Positions 8,254 to 17,121 of a DNA stretch of 57,062 nt are shown one piece after another. Position 1 is the first letter of the stretch, and every line of letters starts with the position of its first letter. A program made the position numbers and the translations under genes. Under the pieces are notes generated by a model, which saw only the letters and a list, made by a program, of their open reading frames with translations, was not told where the DNA came from and made no database searches. This DNA is from Synechococcales cyanobacterium GL140_1_metabinner_5_sub (lineage in GTDB: Bacteria > Cyanobacteriota > Cyanobacteriia > Cyanobacteriales > Chamaesiphonaceae). The stretch covers positions 1 to 57,062 of the forward strand of contig JANYHM010000065.1 in the NCBI GenBank assembly GCA_025359065.1. The letters are read 5' to 3'.

Positions 8254-9084
8254 CTACACAGCTTTACTAGTAATGGTTCCAGTCAAGGGTGAGCTAGCAT
8301 TAGCGATCGACCGTAATGGAATCCGCCCAGCCAAATAAGCCATCCGCCCCGCCCTAGTTGCTAAACCCATCGCCTCAGCCATCGCCGGAGCATTCTGTGC
8401 CTGAGCAATCGCCGTATTAATTAACACCGCATCTGCCCCCATTTCCATCGCCTGCGCCGCTTCGCTAGGCGTACCAATACCAGCATCCACCACCACCGGC
8501 ACCCCGGCATTTTCAATAATGATCTGGATATTGGCAGTATTTTGAATTCCCTGACCAGAACCGATCGGCGAACCCAAAGGCATTACGGTCACACAGCCTA
8601 CTTCTTCTAAACGCTTGGCCAGCAGGGGATCGGCATTAATATAAGGCAACACAGCAAAGCCTTCTTTCACCAACTGGGTGGCTGCTTCTAAAGTGCCGAT
8701 CGGGTCTGGCAATAAATACTTGGCATCTGGAATCACTTCCAGCTTGATAAAGTTATTGTCTTCTTGCCCCAACAGCTTAGCCATTTCTCTGCCCAGCCGT
8801 GCCACCCGCACCGCATCTTCCGCCGTTTGACAACCGGCAGTATTTGGCAGCATCCAAATTTTTTGCCAGTCGATCGCCTCCGCTAAACCCTCATGACCAG
8901 GAGCTTTGGTTTGCACCCGCCGCACAGCCACTGTCACAATTTGGCATTCACTGGCAGCAATACTAGCCTGTAAATCGGCAATGCTCCGGTATTTACCAGT
9001 ACCAGTAAGCAACCGGGAATCAAAAGTCCGTCCGGCAATGGTTAACAAATCGGAAGAAGCAGTAGATTTGGCAAGAATAGACAT
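8254..9084 (-). CDS. thiG: Thiazole synthase ThiG
   Basis: The 276-residue TIM-barrel enzyme forms the thiazole phosphate of thiamin from 1-deoxy-xylulose 5-phosphate, glycine-derived dehydroglycine and ThiS thiocarboxylate. Diagnostic blocks are LLTGTGKY near the N-terminus, [67 protein letters not shown] split over residues 190-230, and [19 protein letters not shown]. Length and motifs are complete. No thiO or thiS gene is adjacent. The short N-terminal extension before LTIAGRTF is normal variation. Confidence 0.97.
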   Translation of the reverse strand: MSILAKSTASSDLLTIAGRTFDSRLLTGTGKYRSIADLQASIAASECQIVTVAVRRVQTKAPGHEGLAEAIDWQKIWMLPNTAGCQTAEDAVRVARLGREMAKLLGQEDNNFIKLEVIPDAKYLLPDPIGTLEAATQLVKEGFAVLPYINADPLLAKRLEEVGCVTVMPLGSPIGSGQGIQNTANIQIIIENAGVPVVVDAGIGTPSEAAQAMEMGADAVLINTAIAQAQNAPAMAEAMGLATRAGRMAYLAGRIPLRSIANASSPLTGTITSKAV

Positions 9085-9153
9085 AGCAAAAATTCGCAGG
9101 AGCCGATCGATCTTAACTCGATCATGGCTCTGACTCCGATTTTGTTGATCAAC

Positions 9154-11208
9154 TTAGAAAGGATCTGGCTGACCACGCCAGTCTAAATCATTGATGCGGA
9201 AACCGATCGAACCAAGGCTCAACACTGGATTGTAACGAGCCACAATACTAAAAGTCCGCCGACTATACTCCAAATAATAATCAGTGCTTATTGAGCGACT
9301 GGTATCAACGTTAATTGAAGTTTGAATTCCGGCTTTGAGTGGACCAAACAACTGTTGGTTAATTCCGGCAGTAACTACCCGCGTATCTTGAAACCGATCA
9401 AACAAGAAAGGCGAACTACCACTCAAAAAGCCCTGAGAATAACCTATATTAAAGCCGGTATAGTCGAAAGCTGGCGCAGTAAAATGGCCAATCTGTCCCT
9501 GTAAACTTATGCCATAACCATATAGTGACTGACTTTCACCATTTGTGTAGCTGCCTACCTTAGCATTTATCCCCGTATTCAACTGCAAATAAGGTATTAC
9601 TGGCACTGGGCTGTAATTATAAGTAGAGCGCTCATTAGGATCTGGGCCAATGCCCTCCCATAACCGCCAACTCTTATTTAAATTTGCGGCCATCTGAAAG
9701 CGACCTAGATTTACCCGGCCATCACTAGCTCCTACCCCTGGTCGATCGGTACCCGCATTGAACAACCGAAAGCCCGCATTGTAGTCAAAATTAACCCCAG
9801 TATTACCCAAGGCAATCTTGGAAGAAGAAATACCAATCCCCAAACTGCTTTGAAGATCTTGAAAACCCAGGGTGCCATTAAAAACTCTTTCTCGGTAAGC
9901 AGAATCTGCCACTATTTTATGTTTTCCAGTTGGCAAATCGATGTCTTGAGTGATAGACAAACTTGATCGCAAATTGTTACCAACCACGCTAGGTTCTAGG
10001 CTAGTAAGTGCAGCTTTAGCTTCAAAGACAGTCCCTGGTGCCAAGTTAGCCGTCAGAACAGTTTTCACCCCGACCGAATCCAAACTTGTCAACTTATCTT
10101 GGGCGATTACCCGCTGGGCAAAATACTGAGGGGTCAAAGTCCATAATATTTTGTCATTATCTGTCAACTTAAAAGTACGCTCAAAAAACAGACCACCACG
10201 CTCATCATTATCGAAGCCCGCCCCAAAAGGATTGCTTTCTAGCGCTGATTTGCCTAGTCCAAACTGCGCCACCACCAAAGGAATATTCACACTTTGTTCA
10301 ATAGTCACCCGCGCATTGCTAGTATTAATTTGATCTTGGCCAGGGCCAATATTTTTAAATGTCGCTCGATCGGCTCTCACTTCCAACTCTGGTGGCGAAA
10401 AAGGATCATTAGTCACTCTTACCCCACTACCGGTCAGCAGCTTGCCATCAAACTCTAACTTATCGGCTCGGTAGCGTAACCGGGTAATGGTGGTGGCTGG
10501 TGGCGCTGGTGGTGGCTGAAATTCAATTTCTCGATCGGTACCAATTGCTGTACCAGTAGCACCTCGCCGTTCAATTTTGGTCACAGGCTGATCGCGCTCT
10601 AACTTATCTGCCAAAGAAATCTCGGGAAAACGGCTGCCACTGGGAGGTAGAGATGGAGGCTTCCGATTGGCAATATCTACATCTCGTTCTAGGGTAGGTT
10701 GATATACATCACCGCTGGCGGAGGTAATTTCTCCTTTGTCGTTACCAAAATCGTAATCGAACTTATCACCCCGTAAAATCTGTTCGCCTCGTTTAATCAA
10801 GACATTTCCGACAGCCACTGCTTTACGACTCTGAATATCTACAGTTACCTGATCGGCCTTCAACAGAGCATTCCGAAAACGCACCCGCACATTGCCAGTT
10901 GCCGTCACAACTTGTTCTTTGCTGTTATACGACTGTTCTTCAGCCCGCAGTTCAATTACACCACCAGCCAGAGATCTATCAGCAGGTATTTTCTGGACGA
11001 GCGTGGTGTGGGGCAAAGCCGAAGGGTCAGTTAAACTGGGTGCCAGAGCGGCTGAAACCTTCCCTCCAGTATTTAAATCAGAATTCAAAAAAGAAATCTG
11101 GCAGGTGCGGCTTACTTGACTTTTTACAGCTTCTTTGACGGCAGCAAATCTGAGAGTGGCAAAGCTATCGCAGATATAAGGACTAGAAATAGAAGGAAGA
11201 TCGGCCAT
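9154..11208 (-). CDS. DUF3769 protein, LptD-like outer-membrane LPS assembly factor
   Basis: This 684-residue protein matches the cyanobacterial DUF3769 family, which resembles LptD. It has an OstA/LptA-like beta-jellyroll section (about residues 80-170: GGVIELRAEEQ, GNVRVRFRNALLKADQV, GNVLIKRGEQ, GDKFDYDF), a Pro-rich linker, and a C-terminal region of alternating strands ending in a polar/aromatic motif typical of beta-barrels (GFRINDLDWRGQPDPF). An upstream in-frame ATG at 11262 is possible, but it lies inside a stem-loop behind psbI, so I prefer 11208. The N-terminus is uncertain and I see no clean signal peptide from either start. Confidence 0.78.
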   Translation of the reverse strand: MADLPSISSPYICDSFATLRFAAVKEAVKSQVSRTCQISFLNSDLNTGGKVSAALAPSLTDPSALPHTTLVQKIPADRSLAGGVIELRAEEQSYNSKEQVVTATGNVRVRFRNALLKADQVTVDIQSRKAVAVGNVLIKRGEQILRGDKFDYDFGNDKGEITSASGDVYQPTLERDVDIANRKPPSLPPSGSRFPEISLADKLERDQPVTKIERRGATGTAIGTDREIEFQPPPAPPATTITRLRYRADKLEFDGKLLTGSGVRVTNDPFSPPELEVRADRATFKNIGPGQDQINTSNARVTIEQSVNIPLVVAQFGLGKSALESNPFGAGFDNDERGGLFFERTFKLTDNDKILWTLTPQYFAQRVIAQDKLTSLDSVGVKTVLTANLAPGTVFEAKAALTSLEPSVVGNNLRSSLSITQDIDLPTGKHKIVADSAYRERVFNGTLGFQDLQSSLGIGISSSKIALGNTGVNFDYNAGFRLFNAGTDRPGVGASDGRVNLGRFQMAANLNKSWRLWEGIGPDPNERSTYNYSPVPVIPYLQLNTGINAKVGSYTNGESQSLYGYGISLQGQIGHFTAPAFDYTGFNIGYSQGFLSGSSPFLFDRFQDTRVVTAGINQQLFGPLKAGIQTSINVDTSRSISTDYYLEYSRRTFSIVARYNPVLSLGSIGFRINDLDWRGQPDPF

Positions 11209-11244
11209 GAACTGATGGGTTACAAGTCTAAATAATAGCCTCCA

Positions 11245-11274
11245 CCCCAATAACGAAAGCATTCGCTATTGGGG
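11245..11274 (-). terminator. Stem-loop behind psbI
   Basis: CCCCAATA (11245-11252) pairs with TATTGGGG (11267-11274), and CGAA/TTCG pair inside after one mismatch, leaving a four-base loop. It lies about 35 bases after the psbI stop. No strong U-run follows, so it may protect the psbI 3' end or be a weak terminator. Confidence 0.45.
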
Positions 11275-11309
11275 GCAGAGGCCGAAAACAAACGTAAACC
11301 TTGTTAAGT

Positions 11310-11429
11310 TTAGTCAGATAGGTCGCGACGATTGGGATTACGAGCTGGATCGTTAGACAAGAAGCCGAAGATGAATACCAAAAGAAAAATGGCAACTATG
11401 ACGTTGACCACGATTTTAAGAGTTAGCAT
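11310..11429 (-). CDS. psbI: Photosystem II reaction centre protein PsbI
   Basis: A 39-residue protein beginning [15 protein letters not shown] and ending [19 protein letters not shown]. It has a single membrane helix (about 5-24) followed by the conserved SNDPARNP stroma-side tail, matching PsbI in length and sequence. PsbI is a one-helix subunit near D1 and CP43, involved in early photosystem II assembly. It is shorter than common ORF cut-offs and easy to miss. It stands alone between pyrE and the LptD-like gene on the same strand. Confidence 0.95.
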   Translation of the reverse strand: MLTLKIVVNVIVAIFLLVFIFGFLSNDPARNPNRRDLSD

Positions 11430-11516
11430 AAAAATTTAGTGTCTTAGAATTTCACGGGCGTTGACAATCATCATAACCGATCGAGGGAGTTTGGGGGATC
11501 AGTCAATCACCTTGAT

Positions 11517-12125
11517 TTAGACCGCAGCGATCGACTTATACTTGGCCTGTAAATCGGCGATATTAAAGAGAGAGATAAAATCCAACCCAGCTTGGGCATA
11601 AAGTTCTGCTCCACCCTGCTGCCGATCGACCAAGGAAATCACCTGATCGACTTGATACCCAGCATCTTTAAGTCTTTGCACTGCGGTTAAAGCCGACTGG
11701 CCGGTAGTAACCACGTCTTCCAACACCGCCACCTTAGACCCAGCAATCACCGGGCCTTCAATATAAGCCTGAGTGCCATGGCCTTTGGCCTCTTTGCGAA
11801 TGATCAGCGCAAACACTGGTCTTTCGTCTAAAGCCGAGACCACTGATACAGAAGAGACGATCGGATCGGCACCCAGGGTCAACCCCGCCACCCCTTGAGT
11901 TCCTACCGACAACAAAGGCAACAACAGCCGCCCGGTAGCCAATGCGCCAAAAGGATGCAGGGTTACAGGCTTACAGTTGATGTAATAAGTACTTTTTTGC
12001 CCAGAAGAAAGAGTGAAATCACCTTCTTGGTAAGCGAGTTGGCAAAGCAATGTCAATAAATAGTCCCGCAGTACTGATGGTGTTGGGTTAGGTGTGGGCA
12101 TAATAGCCCCAGGAAGAAAAGACAT
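11517..12125 (-). CDS. pyrE: Orotate phosphoribosyltransferase PyrE
   Basis: A 202-residue enzyme that converts orotate and PRPP to orotidine 5'-phosphate in UMP synthesis. Key elements are the N-terminal FTLSSGQKSTYYINCKPVTL, VAGLTLGADPIVSSVS, the RKEAKGHGTQAYIEGP loop and the PRPP-binding VAVLEDVVTTGQSALTAV. Translation could start at the ATG at 12125 or at 12101 (MPTPNPT). Neither has a clear ribosome binding site. It is monocistronic. Confidence 0.96.
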   Translation of the reverse strand: MSFLPGAIMPTPNPTPSVLRDYLLTLLCQLAYQEGDFTLSSGQKSTYYINCKPVTLHPFGALATGRLLLPLLSVGTQGVAGLTLGADPIVSSVSVVSALDERPVFALIIRKEAKGHGTQAYIEGPVIAGSKVAVLEDVVTTGQSALTAVQRLKDAGYQVDQVISLVDRQQGGAELYAQAGLDFISLFNIADLQAKYKSIAAV

Positions 12126-12301
12126 AGGTAAAGAATGCTGAGAGCGCCTTCCATCCTACTATTAATCGACCAACAGGGTGCCTACTTACACGATTGGCTG
12201 CGGCTCAACAGGATTTTCTGAAAATATTCCTGATAGCCACCGCCATTACCAGAAAGTTAAAACAAGAGACACCTAACAAGAGAAACTGAGCAAACAACAT
12301 C

Positions 12302-12631
12302 ATGAAATTAAAAATCGCTGGCTTACTATTGGGCGCTGTAACCCTTTTGATCGCTGCTCCTGCTAAAGCTGACAATTTGGGCAACCAAATGGAAAAAATG
12401 TTTTCGGCCAACTCTGGCGATATTTTTTACAACACTACTACTTGGCGACAGTCACAGTTGTTGTTGAACACTCCCACCGTTGAAAGCGAATACAACAAAG
12501 ATTCTCAGGCTATGGAGCAACTTTACCGCGATGGCATGAAGGCTCAAACCGGTACTCCGGTTAGCACTGTTGATTTACCAAATCCTTTTAGCTCTTCGAT
12601 CGCCACTAACCCTCGTTTGATCGGTCGTTAG
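12302..12631 (+). CDS. Small exported protein of unknown function
   Basis: A 109-residue protein with a clear signal peptide (MKLKIAGLLLGAVTLLIAAPAKA, cleavage expected after AKA near residue 23, given here in outline). The mature part is about 86 residues, Asn/Thr/Ser-rich and without cysteine. Similar short exported proteins occur in cyanobacteria but I cannot assign a function. It stands alone and is followed by a strong bidirectional terminator shared with psaK. Confidence 0.75.
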   Translation: MKLKIAGLLLGAVTLLIAAPAKADNLGNQMEKMFSANSGDIFYNTTTWRQSQLLLNTPTVESEYNKDSQAMEQLYRDGMKAQTGTPVSTVDLPNPFSSSIATNPRLIGR

Positions 12632-12657
12632 AAACTCGCAATGTTTAATAAAACAGT

Positions 12658-12690
12658 AAGCCCGGTAGCAAAGCTATCGGGCTTTTATTT
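12658..12690. terminator. Bidirectional intrinsic terminator
   Basis: AAGCCCGGTAGC (12658-12669) and GCTATCGGGCTT (12673-12684) form a 12-bp stem with one G-U pair and a three-base loop, followed by TTATTT. It separates the exported-protein gene from the convergent psaK gene. Confidence 0.85.
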
Positions 12691-12712
12691 GGCAAGGTGT
12701 CTCCAAAGATTT

Positions 12713-12952
12713 TTAGATAAAACCTTGGCTAGTTAAACCCAAAATTGCTCCAGCACCCAAAATATGGCCAAAGCAAGTACCACCAACAACCTGTGCTACG
12801 CTGATGCCTCCGGGCAACTGCGGGCCAGCTTTCTTTTGCACGGTAGTAGCAGCCAATACGCCCAAAACATTGGCTACAACCATCACGATCGCTACAGTTG
12901 GTGACCAAGCTTGGCTCATCGGGGCGGCAGCTAACAAAACATGACTCAACAT
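12713..12952 (-). CDS. psaK: Photosystem I subunit PsaK (copy A)
   Basis: A 79-residue PsaK protein with two membrane segments (about 18-37 and 55-75) and the conserved C-terminal block GGTCFGHILGAGAILGL. PsaK sits at the edge of photosystem I, where it helps bind antenna complexes. A short N-terminal extension (MLSHVLLAAAPMS) precedes the first helix. It is 61 bases downstream of a second psaK copy on the same strand. Cyanobacteria often carry a constitutive and a high-light psaK. Sequence alone does not tell me which this is. Confidence 0.93.
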   Translation of the reverse strand: MLSHVLLAAAPMSQAWSPTVAIVMVVANVLGVLAATTVQKKAGPQLPGGISVAQVVGGTCFGHILGAGAILGLTSQGFI

Positions 12953-13013
12953 AATTTATTCCTTAAATAGAGATGAAATTGACTGAAATATAGCAAGTTA
13001 AACAACTAATGAG

Positions 13014-13280
13014 TTAAATAACTCCGGCGTTGGTCAGTCCTAAGACAAAACCAACTCCTAAAATATGCCCAAAGCTCAAGGTGGCTAGTAACTCTGGTAG
13101 GTTGAAGTTCCGGAATAAATCCGGCTTACCTATGGGTAGGTCAGGGCCACCACCAGGTTTCTGAATGGCAAATCTGCCGATCGCCACAGCTACCAAGTTG
13201 CAGATTACCATTACTAAGGCAGTACCAGAACCCCAGGGTTCGGTATGGGGAATTGCTGCGATAAAGATATGTTCTAACAA
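13014..13280 (-). CDS. psaK: Photosystem I subunit PsaK (copy B)
   Basis: An 88-residue paralogue of the neighbouring PsaK. It shares the two-helix layout and the tail LLATLSFGHILGVGFVLGLTNAG, but has a longer loop (KPGGGPDLPIGKPDLFRNFN, about 41-60). Loop length and divergence suggest a functionally distinct isoform, such as constitutive versus high-light. The 374-base region upstream (13281-13654), shared with ndhC on the other strand, must hold both promoters. I see no other gene there. Confidence 0.93.
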   Translation of the reverse strand: MLEHIFIAAIPHTEPWGSGTALVMVICNLVAVAIGRFAIQKPGGGPDLPIGKPDLFRNFNLPELLATLSFGHILGVGFVLGLTNAGVI

Positions 13281-13663
13281 GCGTTTGATTCCAAACTGTT
13301 ATTTAACAACAAATTATTTAACACACTGGGGACAGCGACTAGGTTTTGTTTCAAGATTTAACAAATCGATAGGCAGGAGATCGCAGCCGAACCCACCCAT
13401 CCTTACCGGGGCTTCAATATCACCAACTGGTTTCTATAGACAGGCTTCTTGTCGGCATTAGGCAATAGCCGATCGAATATTTGCGGGGGTATCAACCAAG
13501 CTTCCAGGGAAAAGCTCTGACATGAATTTCTCTCTAAGATTTTGCCTTCGATTCTAGTTGATTCTGTTAGTAAATCGATAATTTTACAGAGACCCCTCTC
13601 TATTGGCTGCCCGTGCTAATATAGAGGGCGTTGCCGACTTGAAAAATAAGTAGAGTGCGATTT

Positions 13664-14026
13664 GTGTTTGCTTTAGAAGGTTACGAATACTTATTAGGCT
13701 TTTTGATGGTGTGCAGTCTGGTTCCTGGACTGGCATTGACAGCCTCTAAATTACTCCGTCCCAGTGGCGGTGGCCCCGAGCGCCGCACCACTTACGAATC
13801 TGGGATGGAGCCGATCGGTGGAGCCTGGATTCAATTCAACATTCGTTATTACATGTTTGCCCTGGTATTTGTGGTATTCGATGTAGAAACGGTGTTTTTA
13901 TATCCCTGGGCGGTTGCTTTCAATCAGCTAGGACTGCTGGCCTTCATTGAAGCGCTGATTTTTATCGCAATTTTAGTTATCGCCCTGGTTTACGCCTGGC
14001 GCAAAGGAGCTTTGGAATGGTCATGA
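13664..14026 (+). CDS. ndhC: NDH-1 subunit NdhC (subunit 3)
   Basis: A 120-residue hydrophobic subunit of the ferredoxin-dependent NDH-1 complex used in respiration and cyclic electron flow. It has three membrane helices and the highly conserved block [20 protein letters not shown], followed by [21 protein letters not shown] start at the GTG at 13664 (giving MFALEGYEY), which restores the usual 120-residue length. A GTG at 13655 would add three residues. The stop overlaps ndhK, and the order ndhC-K-J is the usual cyanobacterial operon. Confidence 0.96.
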   Translation: MFALEGYEYLLGFLMVCSLVPGLALTASKLLRPSGGGPERRTTYESGMEPIGGAWIQFNIRYYMFALVFVVFDVETVFLYPWAVAFNQLGLLAFIEALIFIAILVIALVYAWRKGALEWS

Positions 14027-14733
14027 GCACTAACAACCTCATCAATCCGGTAGAAAGACCGCAGATTACCAACGATCTTTCTGAGAATGTCATTTTGACC
14101 TCAGTAGATGATCTGTACAACTGGGCGCGGCTATCCAGTTTATGGCCACTGTTATTTGGCACGGCCTGCTGCTTTATTGAACTGGCCGCCATGATTGGTT
14201 CCCGCTTCGATTTCGATCGATTTGGCCTAGTCCCCCGTGCCAGTACCCGCCAAGCCGATTTATTGATCACCGCTGGCACCATCACCATGAAAATGGCTCC
14301 GGCTTTGGTGCGGCTCTACGAGCAAATGCCCGAACCAAAGTACGTAATTGCCATGGGAGCCTGCACCATCACTGGTGGCATGTTCAGCGTCGATTCGCCT
14401 ACTGCTGTACGTGGTGTAGACAAGCTGATTCCGGTGGATATTTACCTCCCTGGCTGCCCACCTCGCCCCGAAGCAGTGATGGATGCAATTATTAAGCTGC
14501 GCAAAAAGATTGCTAACGAATCGATTCAAGAACGTGGCCAGCTAGAGCAGACCCATCGATATCGCAGTATTGGCCACAAAATGCGCCCAGTACCCGAAAT
14601 CTTGACTGGTAAGTATTTACAGACTGGCGCTCATACTACTCCGCCTGCCGAGTTAGCTGCCGCTATGGGTATGCCAATTCCCCCAGCATTGCTTACCGCA
14701 CCCGCCCAAAAACAAGAGGTAGAACGTGGCTGA
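14017..14733 (+). CDS. ndhK: NDH-1 subunit NdhK (NuoB-type, 4Fe-4S)
   Basis: A 238-residue peripheral-arm subunit that carries the N2-type [4Fe-4S] cluster. The cysteine ligands are visible in [23 protein letters not shown] and [11 protein letters not shown]. The ATG at 14017 overlaps ndhC by 10 bases. The ATG at 14023 would instead give an ATGA overlap and is equally plausible. The end overlaps ndhJ by GTGGCTGA. The C-terminal tail after the conserved core is Ala/Pro-rich. Confidence 0.97.
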   Translation: MVMSTNNLINPVERPQITNDLSENVILTSVDDLYNWARLSSLWPLLFGTACCFIELAAMIGSRFDFDRFGLVPRASTRQADLLITAGTITMKMAPALVRLYEQMPEPKYVIAMGACTITGGMFSVDSPTAVRGVDKLIPVDIYLPGCPPRPEAVMDAIIKLRKKIANESIQERGQLEQTHRYRSIGHKMRPVPEILTGKYLQTGAHTTPPAELAAAMGMPIPPALLTAPAQKQEVERG

Positions 14734-15247
14734 AGAAAACTCGACACCTGAAGCTCCAGCAGCACTAGTTGCCGGTAAATCTTCCCAGTGGTTAACCAGT
14801 AATGGTTTTGTTGACCACACTCCTTTAGAAACCGACAATTTAGGGGTCGAAGTAATTCGAGTCGAACCCCATTTTTTGTTGCCGGTTTGCACTGCTCTGT
14901 ATGCCTATGGTTTTAACTATATGCAGTGTCAAGGGGGCTATGATACGGGCCCCGGTGGTGAGTTGGTCAGCTTTTACCATGTTGTGAAGTTAACTGATGG
15001 CGCAATTAAACCCGAAGAAATTCGTATTAAAGTCTTTTTACCCCGCGAACAACCAGTAATACCTTCGGTCTATTGGATTTGGCGGGCCGCCGACTGGCAG
15101 GAGCGGGAAACCTACGATATGTACGGCATCGTGTTTAGCGGACATCCTAATCTCAAGCGAATCTTGATGCCCGAAGATTGGGTGGGTTGGCCGTTGCGCA
15201 AAGACTATATTTCCCCAGATTTTTATGAGCTACAAGAAGCTTACTAG
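14726..15247 (+). CDS. ndhJ: NDH-1 subunit NdhJ (NuoC-type)
   Basis: A 173-residue hydrophilic subunit of NDH-1. The conserved core runs [22 protein letters not shown], then [36 protein letters not shown] and [22 protein letters not shown], shown here in pieces. It starts with GTG at 14726, inside the end of ndhK, and is the last gene of the ndhCKJ operon. A strong hairpin with a T-run follows at 15332-15368. Confidence 0.97.
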   Translation: MAEENSTPEAPAALVAGKSSQWLTSNGFVDHTPLETDNLGVEVIRVEPHFLLPVCTALYAYGFNYMQCQGGYDTGPGGELVSFYHVVKLTDGAIKPEEIRIKVFLPREQPVIPSVYWIWRAADWQERETYDMYGIVFSGHPNLKRILMPEDWVGWPLRKDYISPDFYELQEAY

Positions 15248-15331
15248 AAAAATGGGCATTGCCCAACGGCTCTGCTCCCCTCATTGATTAGTTGGGTAGA
15301 CGAAAAAGGCAGTCCAATAAATCGTCAATAC

Positions 15332-15368
15332 AAAAAACAAGTCCTGACTTGCTTAGGGCTTGTTTTTT
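15332..15368. terminator. Bidirectional intrinsic terminator after ndhJ
   Basis: AAAAAACAAGTCCT (15332-15345) pairs with AGGGCTTGTTTTTT (15355-15368), with one G-U pair and a nine-base loop. The A-run and T-run allow termination in both directions, for ndhJ and for the convergent zinc-ribbon gene. Confidence 0.85.
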
Positions 15369-15369
15369 G

Positions 15370-15582
15370 CTATGACCAACTCGATAACTTCAAAAAGCGT
15401 TTTTGACAACGAAAGTTTGTACAGCGAAAAGGAGAAATCCGAAAAAAATGCAGGACATTTTCGATCCATCGATGACGATGGCTGCGCCGGATCTTTTTGC
15501 TGCCGCATTTTGGGCAACGCTTGTCTATACTGATTTTGGTTAACTTAAACCAGTTTTCTTTATTAAATACTCCAAAAGTCAT
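15370..15582 (-). CDS. Small zinc-ribbon-like protein
   Basis: A 70-residue basic protein with CPKCGSKK (about 24-31) and CTNFRCQKRF (about 54-63), spaced like a treble-clef or zinc-ribbon with a hydrophobic stretch between them. Similar proteins with an RCPKCGS...PFRC pattern occur in cyanobacteria, without known function. A shared terminator lies immediately beyond its stop. The region 15583-15726 upstream contains no gene I can support. Confidence 0.6.
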   Translation of the reverse strand: MTFGVFNKENWFKLTKISIDKRCPKCGSKKIRRSHRHRWIENVLHFFRISPFRCTNFRCQKRFLKLSSWS

Positions 15583-15726
15583 GGTAGATTATTAATCCTT
15601 AACGATGATTTGGCACAACCTAAAGCACGCTTTTTCATGAAACATAACGATAGCAAATTAGGCTAGGGTAGTCCGTATCAGATTTTACCTTATCTTTCGA
15701 GAGATAAACTTGTGTATGGCATATCA

Positions 15727-15984
15727 TCAAAAAGATGTTTTGATTGTAAAAGCTCGGCCATCATTCATAGCATGTCCAGCAGTCAAAACCGTATATGTAT
15801 TTTCTTGCCGCTGTAGCAATATTCCTGTACCAATCCGGGTTGTGCCGACTTCCTTAGTTTCAACAGTAATGGCTTTGGCAACTCGCCCTACCTCCACTGC
15901 TGATTTTGCCGCAGCCATCGGCTGAACAAGAGCGATCGTGGTACCCACCAAAGCCGCAGTCAAAAACAAAGAAGATCGATACAT
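15727..15984 (-). pseudogene. Truncated trypsin-like serine protease (N-terminal fragment)
   Basis: An 85-residue fragment with a signal peptide (cut near AAA at 24-26), then a protease start (VGRVAKAITVETKEVG...GTGILLQ) ending with TVLTAGHAM, which contains the catalytic-His motif. It stops before the Asp and Ser regions. It closely resembles the N-terminus of the complete protease at 31099-32922 (EVAKVAKAVTVLIKTG; TVLTAAHVV). It is therefore most likely a broken duplicate. It may still be translated as a short secreted peptide. Confidence 0.65.
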
Positions 15985-16139
15985 TGCGCTAGATAATTAT
16001 GATTTCACAATATTGTAGCCTGTGTAAGCCAACCCGGAAAAACTTGCTGGTTCTCTTGAATACTGTTGCAGCATCACCATCGTGCCCCTAAAAAGATGAT
16101 ATACAATGGGCTTAACGAAATTAGCAGGAGCTAATTTAA

Positions 16140-16985
16140 ATGACAGGTTCGCCACTGGTCAAAGGCACTAAACCCATTGCTGCCAAAGATTTGAATATCA
16201 AAAAGCGGAATCCTGTAATCGAGGATTTCCATTTTCCTGATGGGCTGCCAACGGCGGATGAATTGCCCTGTTCGGATGGTGCCCCAGTGGATAGCGAGTT
16301 ACAAGAGTTGATTCCAGGATTGTTGAAAGTAATTCTGATGGATATTTGGCGCGGTCAAAAGAATTGGCTGTTTGGCATTGACATGGCCTTTTACTATGAC
16401 CCAGCTCAGCCGAGAACGGCTATTGCTCCTGATGGAATGCTGAGTCTAGGGGTAGCCGATGCCCAGAGCGAAAATTTACGATCTAGCTTTGTGCTGTGGC
16501 AAGAAAAGGTAATTCCACTGTTTGCGGTGGAAATAGTTTCTAAAAGTCCTGGCGGAGAAAAGGCGAAGAAATTCGAGATATACCAATCGGTGGGGATTTT
16601 GTACTACTTAATATATTCACCGCTGTTGAAAAGAAAAGCCAAGTTTCAACTATATAAGTTGATTGAAGGGAAATATGTGCTGCAAAGTGATGGTCAGCAG
16701 CCTTATTGGATGCCCGAAATTGGGCTGGCTGTTGGGGCTGAAAAGCAGGTTTATGATAACACTGAGCGAGAATGGCTTTATTGGTATGACCAGAATGACG
16801 TGAGATACCCTACTCCGATGGAGAAATCCGAGATGGCAGATAGAAGGGCGGATGCTGAAGCTCAAAAAACTAAGCTGGAAGCTCAACGGGCAGAAAGTGA
16901 GCAGGCTGGCAGGATTATGGCAGAACAGAGAGTTAGTGATCTGTTGGAGAAAATGCGGAAACTGGGAATAGACCAGGATTCGTAG
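16140..16985 (+). CDS. Uma2-family (DUF820) endonuclease-like protein
   Basis: A 281-residue member of the very common cyanobacterial Uma2/DUF820 family, which adopts a PD-(D/E)XK-like fold. Visible elements are the N-terminal LPTADELPCSDGAPVDSELQ, IAPDGMLSLGV (the acidic PD position) and LFAVEIVSKSPGGEKAKKFEIY (the E...K positions). The C-terminal 60 residues are charged and probably coiled-coil (ADRRADAEAQKTKLEAQRAE). An AGGAG lies 9 bases before the ATG. These proteins occur in many copies per genome and their role is unclear. Nuclease activity is inferred from fold only. Confidence 0.85.
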   Translation: MTGSPLVKGTKPIAAKDLNIKKRNPVIEDFHFPDGLPTADELPCSDGAPVDSELQELIPGLLKVILMDIWRGQKNWLFGIDMAFYYDPAQPRTAIAPDGMLSLGVADAQSENLRSSFVLWQEKVIPLFAVEIVSKSPGGEKAKKFEIYQSVGILYYLIYSPLLKRKAKFQLYKLIEGKYVLQSDGQQPYWMPEIGLAVGAEKQVYDNTEREWLYWYDQNDVRYPTPMEKSEMADRRADAEAQKTKLEAQRAESEQAGRIMAEQRVSDLLEKMRKLGIDQDS

Positions 16986-17121
16986 CGTCTTCGGAGAAGA
17001 ATCGATCGACCAACCAAAGCTAGCCCAACTCGGGAAAAGGCCAGCGTCTCTGTAAATTCTTTCATGTCCATAGGAGCTGTATCATATTGCTCGTGCAGGA
17101 TTTTTAGGGTTTGGTGAGGTT

